From positions 1 through 10,169 of the forward strand of contig JALGZR010000123.1 of the NCBI GenBank assembly GCA_025774805.1: a stretch of DNA of 10,169 nt, written 5' to 3'. The translations under genes were made by a program, and so were the position numbers. This document shows positions 1 through 5,830 of the stretch, one piece after another (the first letter of the stretch is position 1; every line of letters begins with the position of its first letter). The notes under the pieces were generated by a model that saw nothing but the letters and a program-made list of their open reading frames with translations, searched no databases and was not told the origin of the DNA. The DNA is from a bacterium (GTDB lineage: Bacteria > ARS69).

Positions 1-585
1 CGTCATGTCCTCGACCGGGATCAGCTTGAGCCGTTCGAACTCGAGATCGATCTTCTCGGCGCCCTTCGACCGGATGAACTGCCCCTCGTGCAGAGACGCC
101 TCGTCGGTGAAGCCCCCGGCCTTTTCCAGGACGTCGAGGAGCCGATCCGTTCCCTCGTTGATCCCGTACGACCCGGGGAATCGCACCTCTCCCTCGACGA
201 TGACCCTGCGGACCAGCCGGTACTCGGGTCGATACCGGACGTAGATCTGGTCGGAGTCCTTGAGGGGTCTCCCCCCTCCACCCGCTTCCTTCAGGCTCAC
301 CGGGATGGACCGCGCCTCCTGATCACTCACGAACTCCCGCACCTCGACGACATCGGTTTGCGCGCCCGGCCGGAATCCTCCGGCGATCTCGATCAGGGAC
401 TCGATCGTGTCTCCGAGGACGTACTCGTATTCCCCGGGCTCCTCCACCGCGCCGTGAATGTGGATCGACTGCTTCCAGTAGGGCACGTGGATCACGTCTC
501 CATCGAGGATCGGTGGATTCGCGGTGAGGTCACCGAGCCGTCGATACCGGACGAGGTCCACCCGGCGTTCCTCCCCGCCGCGGGA
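1..585 (-). CDS. Polysaccharide export protein, C-terminal part (SLBB domains), partial and frame-shifted from its N-terminal part
   Basis: This is the downstream half of a Wza-like export protein, read leftwards and still open at window base 1, so its C-terminus lies outside. Translating from 585 gives a continuous protein with SLBB-domain hallmarks. The tail of the first SLBB (GGEERRVDLVRYRRLGDL) is followed by a second beginning near 468 (IHIHGAVEEPGEYEY, then IEIAGGF) and a third beginning near 207 (VIVEGEVRFPGSYG, then LEKAGGF). SLBB domains line the periplasmic and outer-membrane channel of capsule and exopolysaccharide exporters. There is no credible start of its own: an in-frame TGA lies at 588-586 and the first GTG (561) would begin mid-domain. 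I therefore read it as the same gene as the N-terminal part at 530-1123, displaced by one frame. The frame assignment is seen directly; the domain names rest on family knowledge. Confidence 0.85.
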
Positions 586-1123
586 TCATGCGGCTGGCCT
601 CGTCGAGGGCCGTGCCGGTGTACGTCCCCGGACGCGAGACATTCCCGACGACGTTCACCTCGATCCGTCGAAGACCGGTGAGAGACACGCTGACCTCGGC
701 ATTCCGATACTGGGAGGCGACGGCGTCCCGGATCTTCCGCTTGGCTCCGGAAAGCAACTCCCCGGCCAACGGTACGGAGGCGATGCCGGGGAGCACGAGC
801 TCGCCCTCCGGTCCGATCGAGACGACGATCGCATCTCCGGGACGGGTCTGAATCGTGATCGCGAAGAGATCTCCCGGGCCGACGATGTACTCGTTCTCGT
901 CGATCGGGCCTCGGAGCGCGACCGAGGGGGCGGGCGAGGCGAGAGCCGGCTCCAGCGTTGCCGGCTCGAGCTCGGTGCCCGGCTCGAAGGGCAACGCGTC
1001 GCGACCGGTTCCCGCGCCGAGAGAGGTCCCGGGGGACAGGAGAAGAACGGTGAAGACCGCGACCGGTCGAATCGGGGTCCGGGCGAGGCGTTGGAGGATG
1101 GGAAGCGCTCCCGTGTGGATCAC
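530..1123 (-). CDS. Polysaccharide export protein, N-terminal part (signal peptide, Poly_export domain)
   Basis: This is the N-terminal 197 residues of a Wza-like outer-membrane polysaccharide exporter. Residues 1-38 look like a signal peptide: basic QRLARTPIRP, then hydrophobic VAVFTVLLLSPGTSLGA. No lipobox cysteine follows, so it is not an obvious lipoprotein, unlike E. coli Wza. Residues 78-150 match the polysaccharide export domain, opening with EYIVGPGDLFAITI. The first SLBB starts at about 153 (VNVVGNVSRPGTY). The frame then runs into a TGA at 532-530 after an implausible tail (TPGGPRPVSTAR), while SLBB sequence continues in the next frame. The GTG at 1123 was chosen because it starts just before the signal peptide and has GAGGA five or so bases upstream. 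A near-consensus promoter lies about 95 bp upstream. It is divergent from the glycosyltransferase pair, suggesting a shared role in surface glycan production. Confidence 0.85.
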   Translation of the reverse strand: MIHTGALPILQRLARTPIRPVAVFTVLLLSPGTSLGAGTGRDALPFEPGTELEPATLEPALASPAPSVALRGPIDENEYIVGPGDLFAITIQTRPGDAIVVSIGPEGELVLPGIASVPLAGELLSGAKRKIRDAVASQYRNAEVSVSLTGLRRIEVNVVGNVSRPGTYTGTALDEASRMIPRRGGTPGGPRPVSTAR

Positions 1124-1132
1124 AGGGTCCTC

Positions 1133-1153
1133 GAGACGGAGTCGACTCGTCTC
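1133..1153 (-). promoter_or_regulatory. Near-perfect palindrome in the leader of the export gene
   Basis: GAGACG (1133-1138) pairs with CGTCTC (1148-1153), and the 8-base palindrome AGTCGACT sits between them with one extra G at 1139. The element ends directly against the putative Shine-Dalgarno GAGGA (1132-1128) of the export gene. It could be an RNA hairpin controlling translation or a DNA operator. The symmetry is seen; the function is inference. Confidence 0.35.
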
Positions 1154-1223
1154 CGGGGAAGTGCGATCGGAAGGGGGGAGACAAGTCCGGTTCGCGGCGG
1201 CTCTCGGCGATTTCGACCCCGTG

Positions 1224-1252
1224 AATATTCCGGCTTCCTCCTGGGGTGTCAA
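1224..1252 (-). promoter_or_regulatory. Sigma70-type promoter for the polysaccharide export gene
   Basis: On the minus strand TTGACA (1252-1247), a perfect -35 box, is followed by 17 bases and AATATT (1229-1224), which matches TATAAT at four of six positions. Transcription would start near 1217, leaving a leader of about 94 nt before the GTG at 1123. This AT-rich box stands out in very GC-rich surroundings, which strengthens the call. Confidence 0.6.
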
Positions 1253-1299
1253 GATCGTTCCCCGGCGGTGGCGCCGGCCGGAATCGTCCGCGATGCACC

Positions 1300-1327
1300 T
1301 TGACGGCACTCCGCGAGGGACTACCCT
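1300..1327 (+). promoter_or_regulatory. Candidate sigma70-type promoter for the GT2-GT4 pair
   Basis: TTGACG (1300-1305, five of six consensus) is followed by 16 bases and TACCCT (1322-1327), which keeps the three most conserved -10 positions (T, A and final T). The start would be near 1334, about 90 nt before the ATG at 1425. It lies about 50 bp from the opposing export-gene promoter, so a regulator bound between them could act on both. Confidence 0.4.
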
Positions 1328-1334
1328 GACGAAC

Positions 1335-1406
1335 CGGTTCGACGGATCGATCGCGCCATGGCGCCGGCATCTTGGCGTACGAGCGGTCCCTCGGATCGAT
1401 CGCGCC
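1335..1406. repeat. Imperfect 23-bp direct repeat in the GT2 leader, with a 12-bp palindrome
   Basis: The 15-mer CGGATCGATCGCGCC occurs at 1343-1357 and again at 1392-1406. With three mismatches the match extends to 23 bp (1335-1357 and 1384-1406), the copies starting 49 bp apart. A perfect palindrome GCGCCATGGCGC (1353-1364) overlaps the end of the first copy. The repeat lies between the candidate promoter and the GT2 start codon, where an operator or leader RNA element would be expected. No function can be assigned from sequence alone. Confidence 0.5.
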
Positions 1407-1424
1407 CCCGCCCGGCGGAGAGCC

Positions 1425-2357
1425 ATGGTGGACCGAGACCGGCCGAGACTCTCGATCGTGATCCTGAACTGGAACACGGCCGACCTTCTGTCGGCATGTC
1501 TCGGTTCGATTCGGCGCCATGTCGCCGCGGATGCCGAGGTGATCGTGGTCGACAACGGATCGCACGACGGGAGTGTGGAGCGCGTCCGTCGCGAGTTTCC
1601 GCACGTCCTTCTCATCCCCCTCGACAGCAACCACGGTTTCAGTCGGGGAAACAACATCGCTCTCGAGAGGGCGCGCGGGGAGTTCATCCTCCTTCTCAAT
1701 CCGGACACGGAAATGCGCCCGGGAGTGGTGGAGGCTCTCGTCGACCACTTCGAGCGCACGCCACGGGCGGGAATCGCGGGCCCGAAGCTGGAGTATCCGG
1801 ACGGAAGACACCAGCCGTCGGTCGCCCTGTTTCCCACGCCCTGGATCGAGTTTCTTCGTCAGACCATGCTCGGGCACTTCCTTCCCACCCGGAACCGGGC
1901 CGAATCGCGCCGTGACGAGACCCGGAAAGTGGACATGGTCACCGGAGCGGCGCTCTGCATCCGGCGGGAGTGCCTGGAGGACATCGGACCCTTGGACGAG
2001 AGCCTCTTCATGTACTACGAGGACACCGACTGGTGCCGCCGGGCCTGGGACGCGGGATGGGAGGTCTGGTACGTGACGTGCCCGGGTTTGATGCACGTGA
2101 AGACCGCCGCCGGCGCCGCTCACGCGAGGACGCGCACTCTCCTGGACAGCCAACGAAGCATGATCCGATACTTCGAGAAGCACCCCGGGAGCGGTTCCGT
2201 CGGCGCTCTGCGTGTCGTCACGCTCTGCGGTTCCCTCCTGCGCATCCTGCGGGCCGCTCTCCTCTGGGTCGGGGGGAGGAACCGTTCCGACCAGGCGGCC
2301 CGGCTCCGGGCGCACGGTCGCCAGCTCCGGTGGGCTCTCACGGGGGGAGGCCTTTGA
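1425..2357 (+). CDS. Family 2 glycosyltransferase (COG1216, rhamnosyltransferase-like)
   Basis: This 310-residue GT-A glycosyltransferase is predicted to transfer a sugar from a nucleotide-sugar donor to a growing lipid-linked glycan on the cytoplasmic face of the inner membrane. Visible motifs are the N-terminal SIVILNWN (10-17), the donor-site EVIVVDNGSHDGS (38-50), NHGFSRGNN (69-77), the metal-binding LLNPDTEM (90-97) and the late MYYEDTDWCRRAWDAGW (196-212) with its acidic cluster and conserved Trp. Residues 259-283 are hydrophobic with arginines and may peripherally anchor the enzyme. ATG 1425 is preferred because GGAGA lies just upstream and homology starts directly after it; the frame is open further upstream but reads as non-coding. 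It overlaps the next gene by 4 nt, indicating one operon. The sugar specificity cannot be read from sequence; rhamnose is only the commonest assignment for this family. Confidence 0.92.
   Translation: MVDRDRPRLSIVILNWNTADLLSACLGSIRRHVAADAEVIVVDNGSHDGSVERVRREFPHVLLIPLDSNHGFSRGNNIALERARGEFILLLNPDTEMRPGVVEALVDHFERTPRAGIAGPKLEYPDGRHQPSVALFPTPWIEFLRQTMLGHFLPTRNRAESRRDETRKVDMVTGAALCIRRECLEDIGPLDESLFMYYEDTDWCRRAWDAGWEVWYVTCPGLMHVKTAAGAAHARTRTLLDSQRSMIRYFEKHPGSGSVGALRVVTLCGSLLRILRAALLWVGGRNRSDQAARLRAHGRQLRWALTGGGL
2346..2350 (+). promoter_or_regulatory. Shine-Dalgarno supporting a TTG start at 2354
   Basis: GGAGG, at the end of a run of six G, lies 3 bases before the TTG at 2354. The TTG overlaps the TGA of the previous gene (TTGA, 2354-2357). 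The alternative in-frame GTG at 2372 is about 21 bases away from this site and would remove the first strand of the protein, so TTG with translational coupling is preferred. Confidence 0.5.
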
Positions 2358-3514
2358 CCGCGCGTCCGACCGTGCTCTTCGACGCCCGCCTCGTTCTGGA
2401 GAAGCCGACCGGCATCGGACAGTACGCCGTCTCCCTCCTCCCGGAGCTCCTCCGGCTCGCGCCGGACTGGCACTTCCACCTGCTCCGGCGCCCGCGCCCC
2501 TGGGACGGGTACGGCCTGGAGCGGTGGGACGCCCCGAACCTGACCCACCACGTCTCCCGTCTCCGGCACATGTCCCCGGCCCAGCACGTGGTGGTGCCGC
2601 GCCGGGCCCGTGCGCTCGGCGCGCACCTCGTGCACTACCCGCACTTCGATGCACCGGTCGCGTTCGGCGGCATTCCGGTCGTGGCGACGCTGCACGACGC
2701 CAAGTACATCGTGCGTCCCGAGCTCTTCCCGGCGGCGGGCCGCACGAAGCGCGCCTACATGCGCATCTGCTTCGCGCGCACGGTTCGCCGGGCCGCCGCC
2801 GTGATGACCGATTCCCACGCGACGGCTCGCGACATGCACCGCCTGTTCGGGGCTCCGCTCGAGCGCATGGACGTCGTGCCCCTGGCGGCCGATCCGCGGT
2901 TTCGCCCCGCGTCCGGGGAGGCGCAGACCGAGTTCCGACGGACCCACTCGCTCTCTCGTCCCTTCGTGCTCTCGGTCGGGGAACGGCGTCCCCACAAGAA
3001 CCACGCCGGGCTGATCCGGGCCTGGGCCCGCAGCCGAGGCTCCGAGACCCACGATCTCGTCATCGTCGGGCAGGCGTTTCGAGATCACGATCTCCCGGAG
3101 ACCGTCGCCGCCGAGACCGGACTCGCCGACCGGGTCCGCTTTCTCGAAGACATCGCCCCCCGGCACCTTGTCGCGGCTTACTCGGCCGCGGAGGTCTTCG
3201 TCCTCGTCTCCCACTACGAGGGCTTCGGGCTTCCCATTCTCGAGGCGATGGCCTGCGACACTCCGGTCATCGCGTCGAGGACCACCGCCTCGGGCGAGGT
3301 GCTCGGGGACGCGGGAGTCGGCGTGGATCCCGAGAACGGCGACGAGATCGTCGCGGCGCTCGACCGGCTCCTGGCCTCGGAGAGCGAGAGAGCGCGCTGG
3401 CGCGAGCGGGGAAGGGCTCGGGCCGCCTCATTCTCCTGGGGAGGAACGGCGGAGAGGACGCTCGAGGTGTACCGCCGCGTTCTGGGAGCGCCCGCCCCGA
3501 TCCGGTCTTCCTGA
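2354..3514 (+). CDS. Family 4 glycosyltransferase (GT-B fold)
   Basis: A 386-residue retaining GT4 glycosyltransferase, likely cytoplasmic or peripheral on the inner membrane. The N-terminal Rossmann half opens with LFDARLVLEKPTGIGQY (8-24), the glycine-containing loop typical of mannosyltransferase-like GT4 enzymes, and contains VVATLHDAKY (109-118). The C-terminal half has FVLSVGERRPHKNHAGL (204-220), with the donor-phosphate Arg/Lys region, and the EX7E signature E289-GFGLPIL-E297 followed by AMACDTPVIAS. The length is normal for the family. The TTG start overlaps the stop of the upstream GT2 gene, so the two are expected to be made together and to act on the same glycan. The donor sugar (mannose, glucose or other) cannot be determined. 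The gene ends 17 bp from the stop of the convergent GT2 gene. Confidence 0.92.
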   Translation: MTARPTVLFDARLVLEKPTGIGQYAVSLLPELLRLAPDWHFHLLRRPRPWDGYGLERWDAPNLTHHVSRLRHMSPAQHVVVPRRARALGAHLVHYPHFDAPVAFGGIPVVATLHDAKYIVRPELFPAAGRTKRAYMRICFARTVRRAAAVMTDSHATARDMHRLFGAPLERMDVVPLAADPRFRPASGEAQTEFRRTHSLSRPFVLSVGERRPHKNHAGLIRAWARSRGSETHDLVIVGQAFRDHDLPETVAAETGLADRVRFLEDIAPRHLVAAYSAAEVFVLVSHYEGFGLPILEAMACDTPVIASRTTASGEVLGDAGVGVDPENGDEIVAALDRLLASESERARWRERGRARAASFSWGGTAERTLEVYRRVLGAPAPIRSS

Positions 3515-3531
3515 GATCCGCTCCGGTCGGG

Positions 3532-4362
3532 TCACCGCCGTCTTCGGCGGAAGGCCCACTTCCAGTGGTACTTCCAGGCGCTGAGCACGAGGTGCTGAAC
3601 GGCGCTCCGGCGAAAGACCTGCGGGATCGAGCCCGCGCTCAGCCGCCGCGACTGGTGAAACACCTCGACCGTCGGGAGGTAGACCACGCGCCATCCCGCC
3701 TCCCAGAGACGCCGGCAGAGATCGATCTCCTCGTAGAAGAGGAAGAACCGCTCGTCGAAGAGCGTCTCCAGGTCGTCGATCGCCCCGCGTGGGAGCATCA
3801 TGCACGCTCCCTGGACCCAACCCACCTCCTGCGTCGCGTCGGGGTCCCGGTCGCGCATCAGATAGCGATTCAGCCGGCCCTGGAATGCGGGGACGTCGCG
3901 AAGCGCGGTCCGCTTGATCAGTACGTCCAATACGGACGGGAATCGTCGAAACGACTCCTCCCGCTCCCCCGTTTCGATGAGGATCTTGGGGCCGACGACT
4001 CCCACGTCGGGGGACTCCCTCAGGAAGTCGAGCATCCGACGCATGCCGTCGGGAGGAAGCGCGGCGTCGGGATTCAGCAGAAGGATGTAGCGACCGCGGC
4101 TCTGCTCGTAACCCCGCATGTTCCCGGCCGCGAAACCGGTGTTCTTCGGCAACAGGATCGACCGGAAGTTCGATCGATCGGCCCAGGGGCCTGTGAGCTC
4201 TCCCTGCGTGCCGTCCGTCGAGGCGTTGTCCACGACGATCACCTCGAACGGAACGTCGATTCGGGATTCGTAGATGCTGTCGAGACACGCGCGGATCCAC
4301 TGCCGGGACTGATACGTCACGACGAGGACCGAGATCTCGGGAGCTTCGGGCATCGTGGCCAT
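3532..4362 (-). CDS. Family 2 glycosyltransferase (COG1216, rhamnosyltransferase-like)
   Basis: This 276-residue GT-A enzyme is a paralogue of the one at 1425-2357. Motifs in order are EISVLVVTYQSRQW (9-22), FEVIVVDNASTDGT (39-52), KNTGFAAGNMRGY (73-85), LLLNPDAALPPDG (94-106, metal-binding Asp99), GWVQGACMMLPR (181-192) and FLFYEEIDLCRRLWEAGW (207-224). His236 in VFHQSRR sits where the family usually has a conserved histidine. The protein ends in a strongly basic aromatic tail (KYHWKWAFRRRRR), possibly membrane-binding. The ATG at 4362 is preferred over the ATG at 4353 because GAGG lies four bases before it. It is convergent with the GT4 gene and divergent from the methyltransferase, so it is its own transcription unit in this window. 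Sugar specificity is unknown. Confidence 0.92.
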   Translation of the reverse strand: MATMPEAPEISVLVVTYQSRQWIRACLDSIYESRIDVPFEVIVVDNASTDGTQGELTGPWADRSNFRSILLPKNTGFAAGNMRGYEQSRGRYILLLNPDAALPPDGMRRMLDFLRESPDVGVVGPKILIETGEREESFRRFPSVLDVLIKRTALRDVPAFQGRLNRYLMRDRDPDATQEVGWVQGACMMLPRGAIDDLETLFDERFFLFYEEIDLCRRLWEAGWRVVYLPTVEVFHQSRRLSAGSIPQVFRRSAVQHLVLSAWKYHWKWAFRRRRR

Positions 4363-4379
4363 CCGGCCTCGTCGTGCTC

Positions 4380-4397
4380 CCCCGGAATTGTCCGGGG
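4380..4397 (-). promoter_or_regulatory. Leader hairpin upstream of the minus-strand GT2 gene
   Basis: The arms CCCCGGA (4380-4386) and TCCGGGG (4391-4397) form a perfect 7-bp stem with a 4-base loop. On the minus strand it ends 17 bases before the ATG at 4362, just ahead of the Shine-Dalgarno GAGG, inside the leader predicted from the promoter at 4454-4482. It may influence translation. GC-rich 7-bp stems do arise by chance in such DNA. Confidence 0.3.
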
Positions 4398-4453
4398 ATC
4401 GCGGGCGAAGACCCGCCTCCGGCGATCGGCGGCGAGCTGGACGGGTTCCGGGC

Positions 4454-4482
4454 ATTCTCGTGCGGCGGCATCCTGCGGTCAA
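4454..4482 (-). promoter_or_regulatory. Candidate promoter for the minus-strand GT2 gene
   Basis: On the minus strand TTGACC (4482-4477, five of six) is followed by 17 bases and GAGAAT (4459-4454, four of six, first T missing). The predicted start near 4447 leaves a leader of about 85 nt before the ATG at 4362, much like the two promoters near 1224-1327. Confidence 0.4.
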
Positions 4483-4517
4483 GTCACCGGAGGCCCGCAC
4501 TCTCGAGCCCTTTTCCC

Positions 4518-4547
4518 TTGCGACGCGTCAATCGCTTCCCCGATCAT
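4518..4547 (+). promoter_or_regulatory. Weak candidate promoter for the methyltransferase gene
   Basis: TTGCGA (4518-4523) is followed by 18 bases and GATCAT (4542-4547), each four of six against the sigma70 consensus. It is correctly oriented and about 80 bases before the ATG at 4629. A 6-bp inverted repeat CGACCG/CGGTCG (4579-4597) follows in the leader. This is the best match I found in the 266-bp divergent gap 4363-4628, but it is weak. Confidence 0.2.
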
Positions 4548-4628
4548 GGAACGCCGCGCGCCGGCCCCCCACACACTTCGACCGCGGCGGACGGTCGCTC
4601 TCCCTGCCCGATCACGGACAAGCGCCCC

Positions 4629-5333
4629 ATGAGTCCCTCGCTCACATGGAAGTCGAGACTCCGCAACGCCCTACCGAAACGCTGGGTCGAGGAGCTGCTG
4701 CTGGCCCTTCCGTTTCTGTACGGGACCCGTCTGGTCCGCTACGAGACGAACATGGCGGGGGGTGGGGGGCTCGAGGATCTCCTGTCCCAGCTCGACGGCT
4801 GTCTCGAAGTGGACGGGGACGTCGTGGAGTGCGGCAGCGACCTCGCGGGCACGACGATCATCATGGCGAAGCACCTCGAGCGGCGAGGGAAGTCCAAGAG
4901 GATTCACGCCTGCGACTCCTTCCGGGGTTTCGACCCCGAGGAGCTGGAGAGGGAGAAGTCACGCGGGTGGGCGGCGGTGCGGGACGACAGGTTCACGCAG
5001 ACGTCCGTCTCCTACGTCACGAGGAAGCTCGAGAGACTGCGGGTGGCCGACCGCGTGCGGGTCGTGCCCGGGTTCTTCCAGGACACGCTGGAGGCGATCG
5101 ACGGGCCGCTCTGCTTCGTATTCATCGACTGTGATCTGAAGGACAGCCTCGTGTACTGCGCGGAGACCCTTTGGCCCCGGCTCGCCTCCGGCGGTCGGAT
5201 GGTGTTCGACGACTACGCGGCGCCGCACTTCAAGGGCGCGAAGATCGGGATCGACGAGTTCGTCGAGAGGCACGCCTCCGAGATCGCCGATCACGGTTTT
5301 CTCCGGCGCACCTACTTCGCCCTCAAGCGGTGA
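4629..5333 (+). CDS. TylF/macrocin O-methyltransferase-like SAM-dependent methyltransferase
   Basis: A 234-residue class I methyltransferase of the TylF/MycF type, a family that methylates sugar hydroxyls with S-adenosylmethionine and usually needs a divalent metal. The SAM loop is VVECGSDLAGTTIIMA (65-80) and the ribose-binding acidic position falls in ACDSFRGFDP (94-103). FIDCDLKDSL (165-174) corresponds to the usual IDGDLYES metal/catalytic strand. GGRMVFDDY (188-196) supplies the paired aspartates. GIDEFVERH (207-215) matches the family C-terminal helix. The length is close to family norms. ATG 4629 starts just before the recognisable domain; no strong Shine-Dalgarno precedes it, so the start is less certain than the identity. 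Placed among glycosyltransferases, its likely job is O-methylating a sugar of the surface glycan, perhaps capping the chain; this role is inferred. It converges on pgpA with a 39-bp gap that holds nothing I recognise. Confidence 0.88.
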   Translation: MSPSLTWKSRLRNALPKRWVEELLLALPFLYGTRLVRYETNMAGGGGLEDLLSQLDGCLEVDGDVVECGSDLAGTTIIMAKHLERRGKSKRIHACDSFRGFDPEELEREKSRGWAAVRDDRFTQTSVSYVTRKLERLRVADRVRVVPGFFQDTLEAIDGPLCFVFIDCDLKDSLVYCAETLWPRLASGGRMVFDDYAAPHFKGAKIGIDEFVERHASEIADHGFLRRTYFALKR

Positions 5334-5372
5334 TCCGATCCGCCGGGCCGCGATTGTCGGAAGATCCTCCCC

Positions 5373-5828
5373 TCACGCCGCGATCGCGTAGACCCAGGCG
5401 AGGATGCGGCAAAGCAGCGCGGCCTGGAGGCCGGCGGCGACGTCGTCCAGGGTCACGCCCCATCCCCCGGGCAGCCCCTCGAGCCGGCGAACGGGGGGGA
5501 GCTTGAGGTTGTCGAACAGACGGAACGCGAAGAACGCGAGAACGGAGTACGGGAACGATGCGGGAGCGAGAGCGAGCGTCGTGAGCACGCCCGCGATCTC
5601 GTCGATGACCACCCGTCGGTGGTCGTGCCCGAACGCGGTCTCCGCCCACTGGGCGGTTCCGACCGAAACGACGATCGCGAACGCCGCCCATCCCACACGG
5701 GCCGCGTCGGAGGCGGGGAGCAGGAGAACGCCGAGGATCCAGCCGAGCAGCGTTCCCCAAACGGCGGGGTAGGGCCGCAGATATCCGGTGTACAGACCGG
5801 TGGCGACGAGACGGGCGAGCGCCGCCAT
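5373..5828 (-). CDS. pgpA: Phosphatidylglycerophosphatase A (PgpA family)
   Basis: A 151-residue integral membrane phosphatase. PgpA removes the phosphate from phosphatidylglycerophosphate to give phosphatidylglycerol. Family hallmarks are YLRPYPAVWGTLLGW (16-30, in place of the usual P-APGT-GTL), VVIDEIAG (73-80, acidic D76/E77), FAFRLFDNLKLPPVRRLE (100-117) and GGWGVTLDDVAAG (121-133). Hydrophobic segments lie near 22-38, 45-58, 78-101 and 133-148. ATG 5828 was chosen since GAGAGG lies 7 bases before it; a GTG at 5834, overlapping the stop of the preceding glycosyltransferase gene, is also possible and adds two residues. It is the last gene of the ATP-grasp/GT4/pgpA operon. Whether this copy serves general phospholipid synthesis or a pathway-specific lipid phosphate cannot be told from sequence. 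Confidence 0.92.
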   Translation of the reverse strand: MAALARLVATGLYTGYLRPYPAVWGTLLGWILGVLLLPASDAARVGWAAFAIVVSVGTAQWAETAFGHDHRRVVIDEIAGVLTTLALAPASFPYSVLAFFAFRLFDNLKLPPVRRLEGLPGGWGVTLDDVAAGLQAALLCRILAWVYAIAA

Positions 5829-5830
5829 AC

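Noticed and set aside
855-1424. In-frame upstream extension of the first GT2 gene
   Set aside because: The extension has no recognisable sequence, crosses the exporter gene and both promoters, and the family homology starts just after ATG 1425, which has its own ribosome site.
492-2654. A 720-codon open frame on the minus strand opposite the GT2 and GT4 genes
   Set aside because: It is low-complexity Arg/Gly/Pro/Ser-rich, matches no family I recognise, and lies across several genes with clear domain motifs. High GC content keeps antisense frames open.
3535-3550. CCGCCG-TCTT-CGGCGG hairpin between the two convergent transferase genes as a terminator
   Set aside because: It lies inside the last codons of the minus-strand GT2 and has no T tract on either side. 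It may help termination, but the sequence does not support a call.
4363-4500. N-terminal extension of the minus-strand GT2 to an ATG at 4500
   Set aside because: The added residues are Arg/Pro/Gly-rich without motifs, the candidate promoter and leader hairpin lie inside it, and the ATG at 4362 has a Shine-Dalgarno.
2212-4632. An 806-codon open frame on the plus strand spanning GT4 and the opposite strand of the second GT2
   Set aside because: Its composition is arginine-, proline- and glycine-rich and it contradicts two well-supported genes in other frames; it is a GC-driven artefact.
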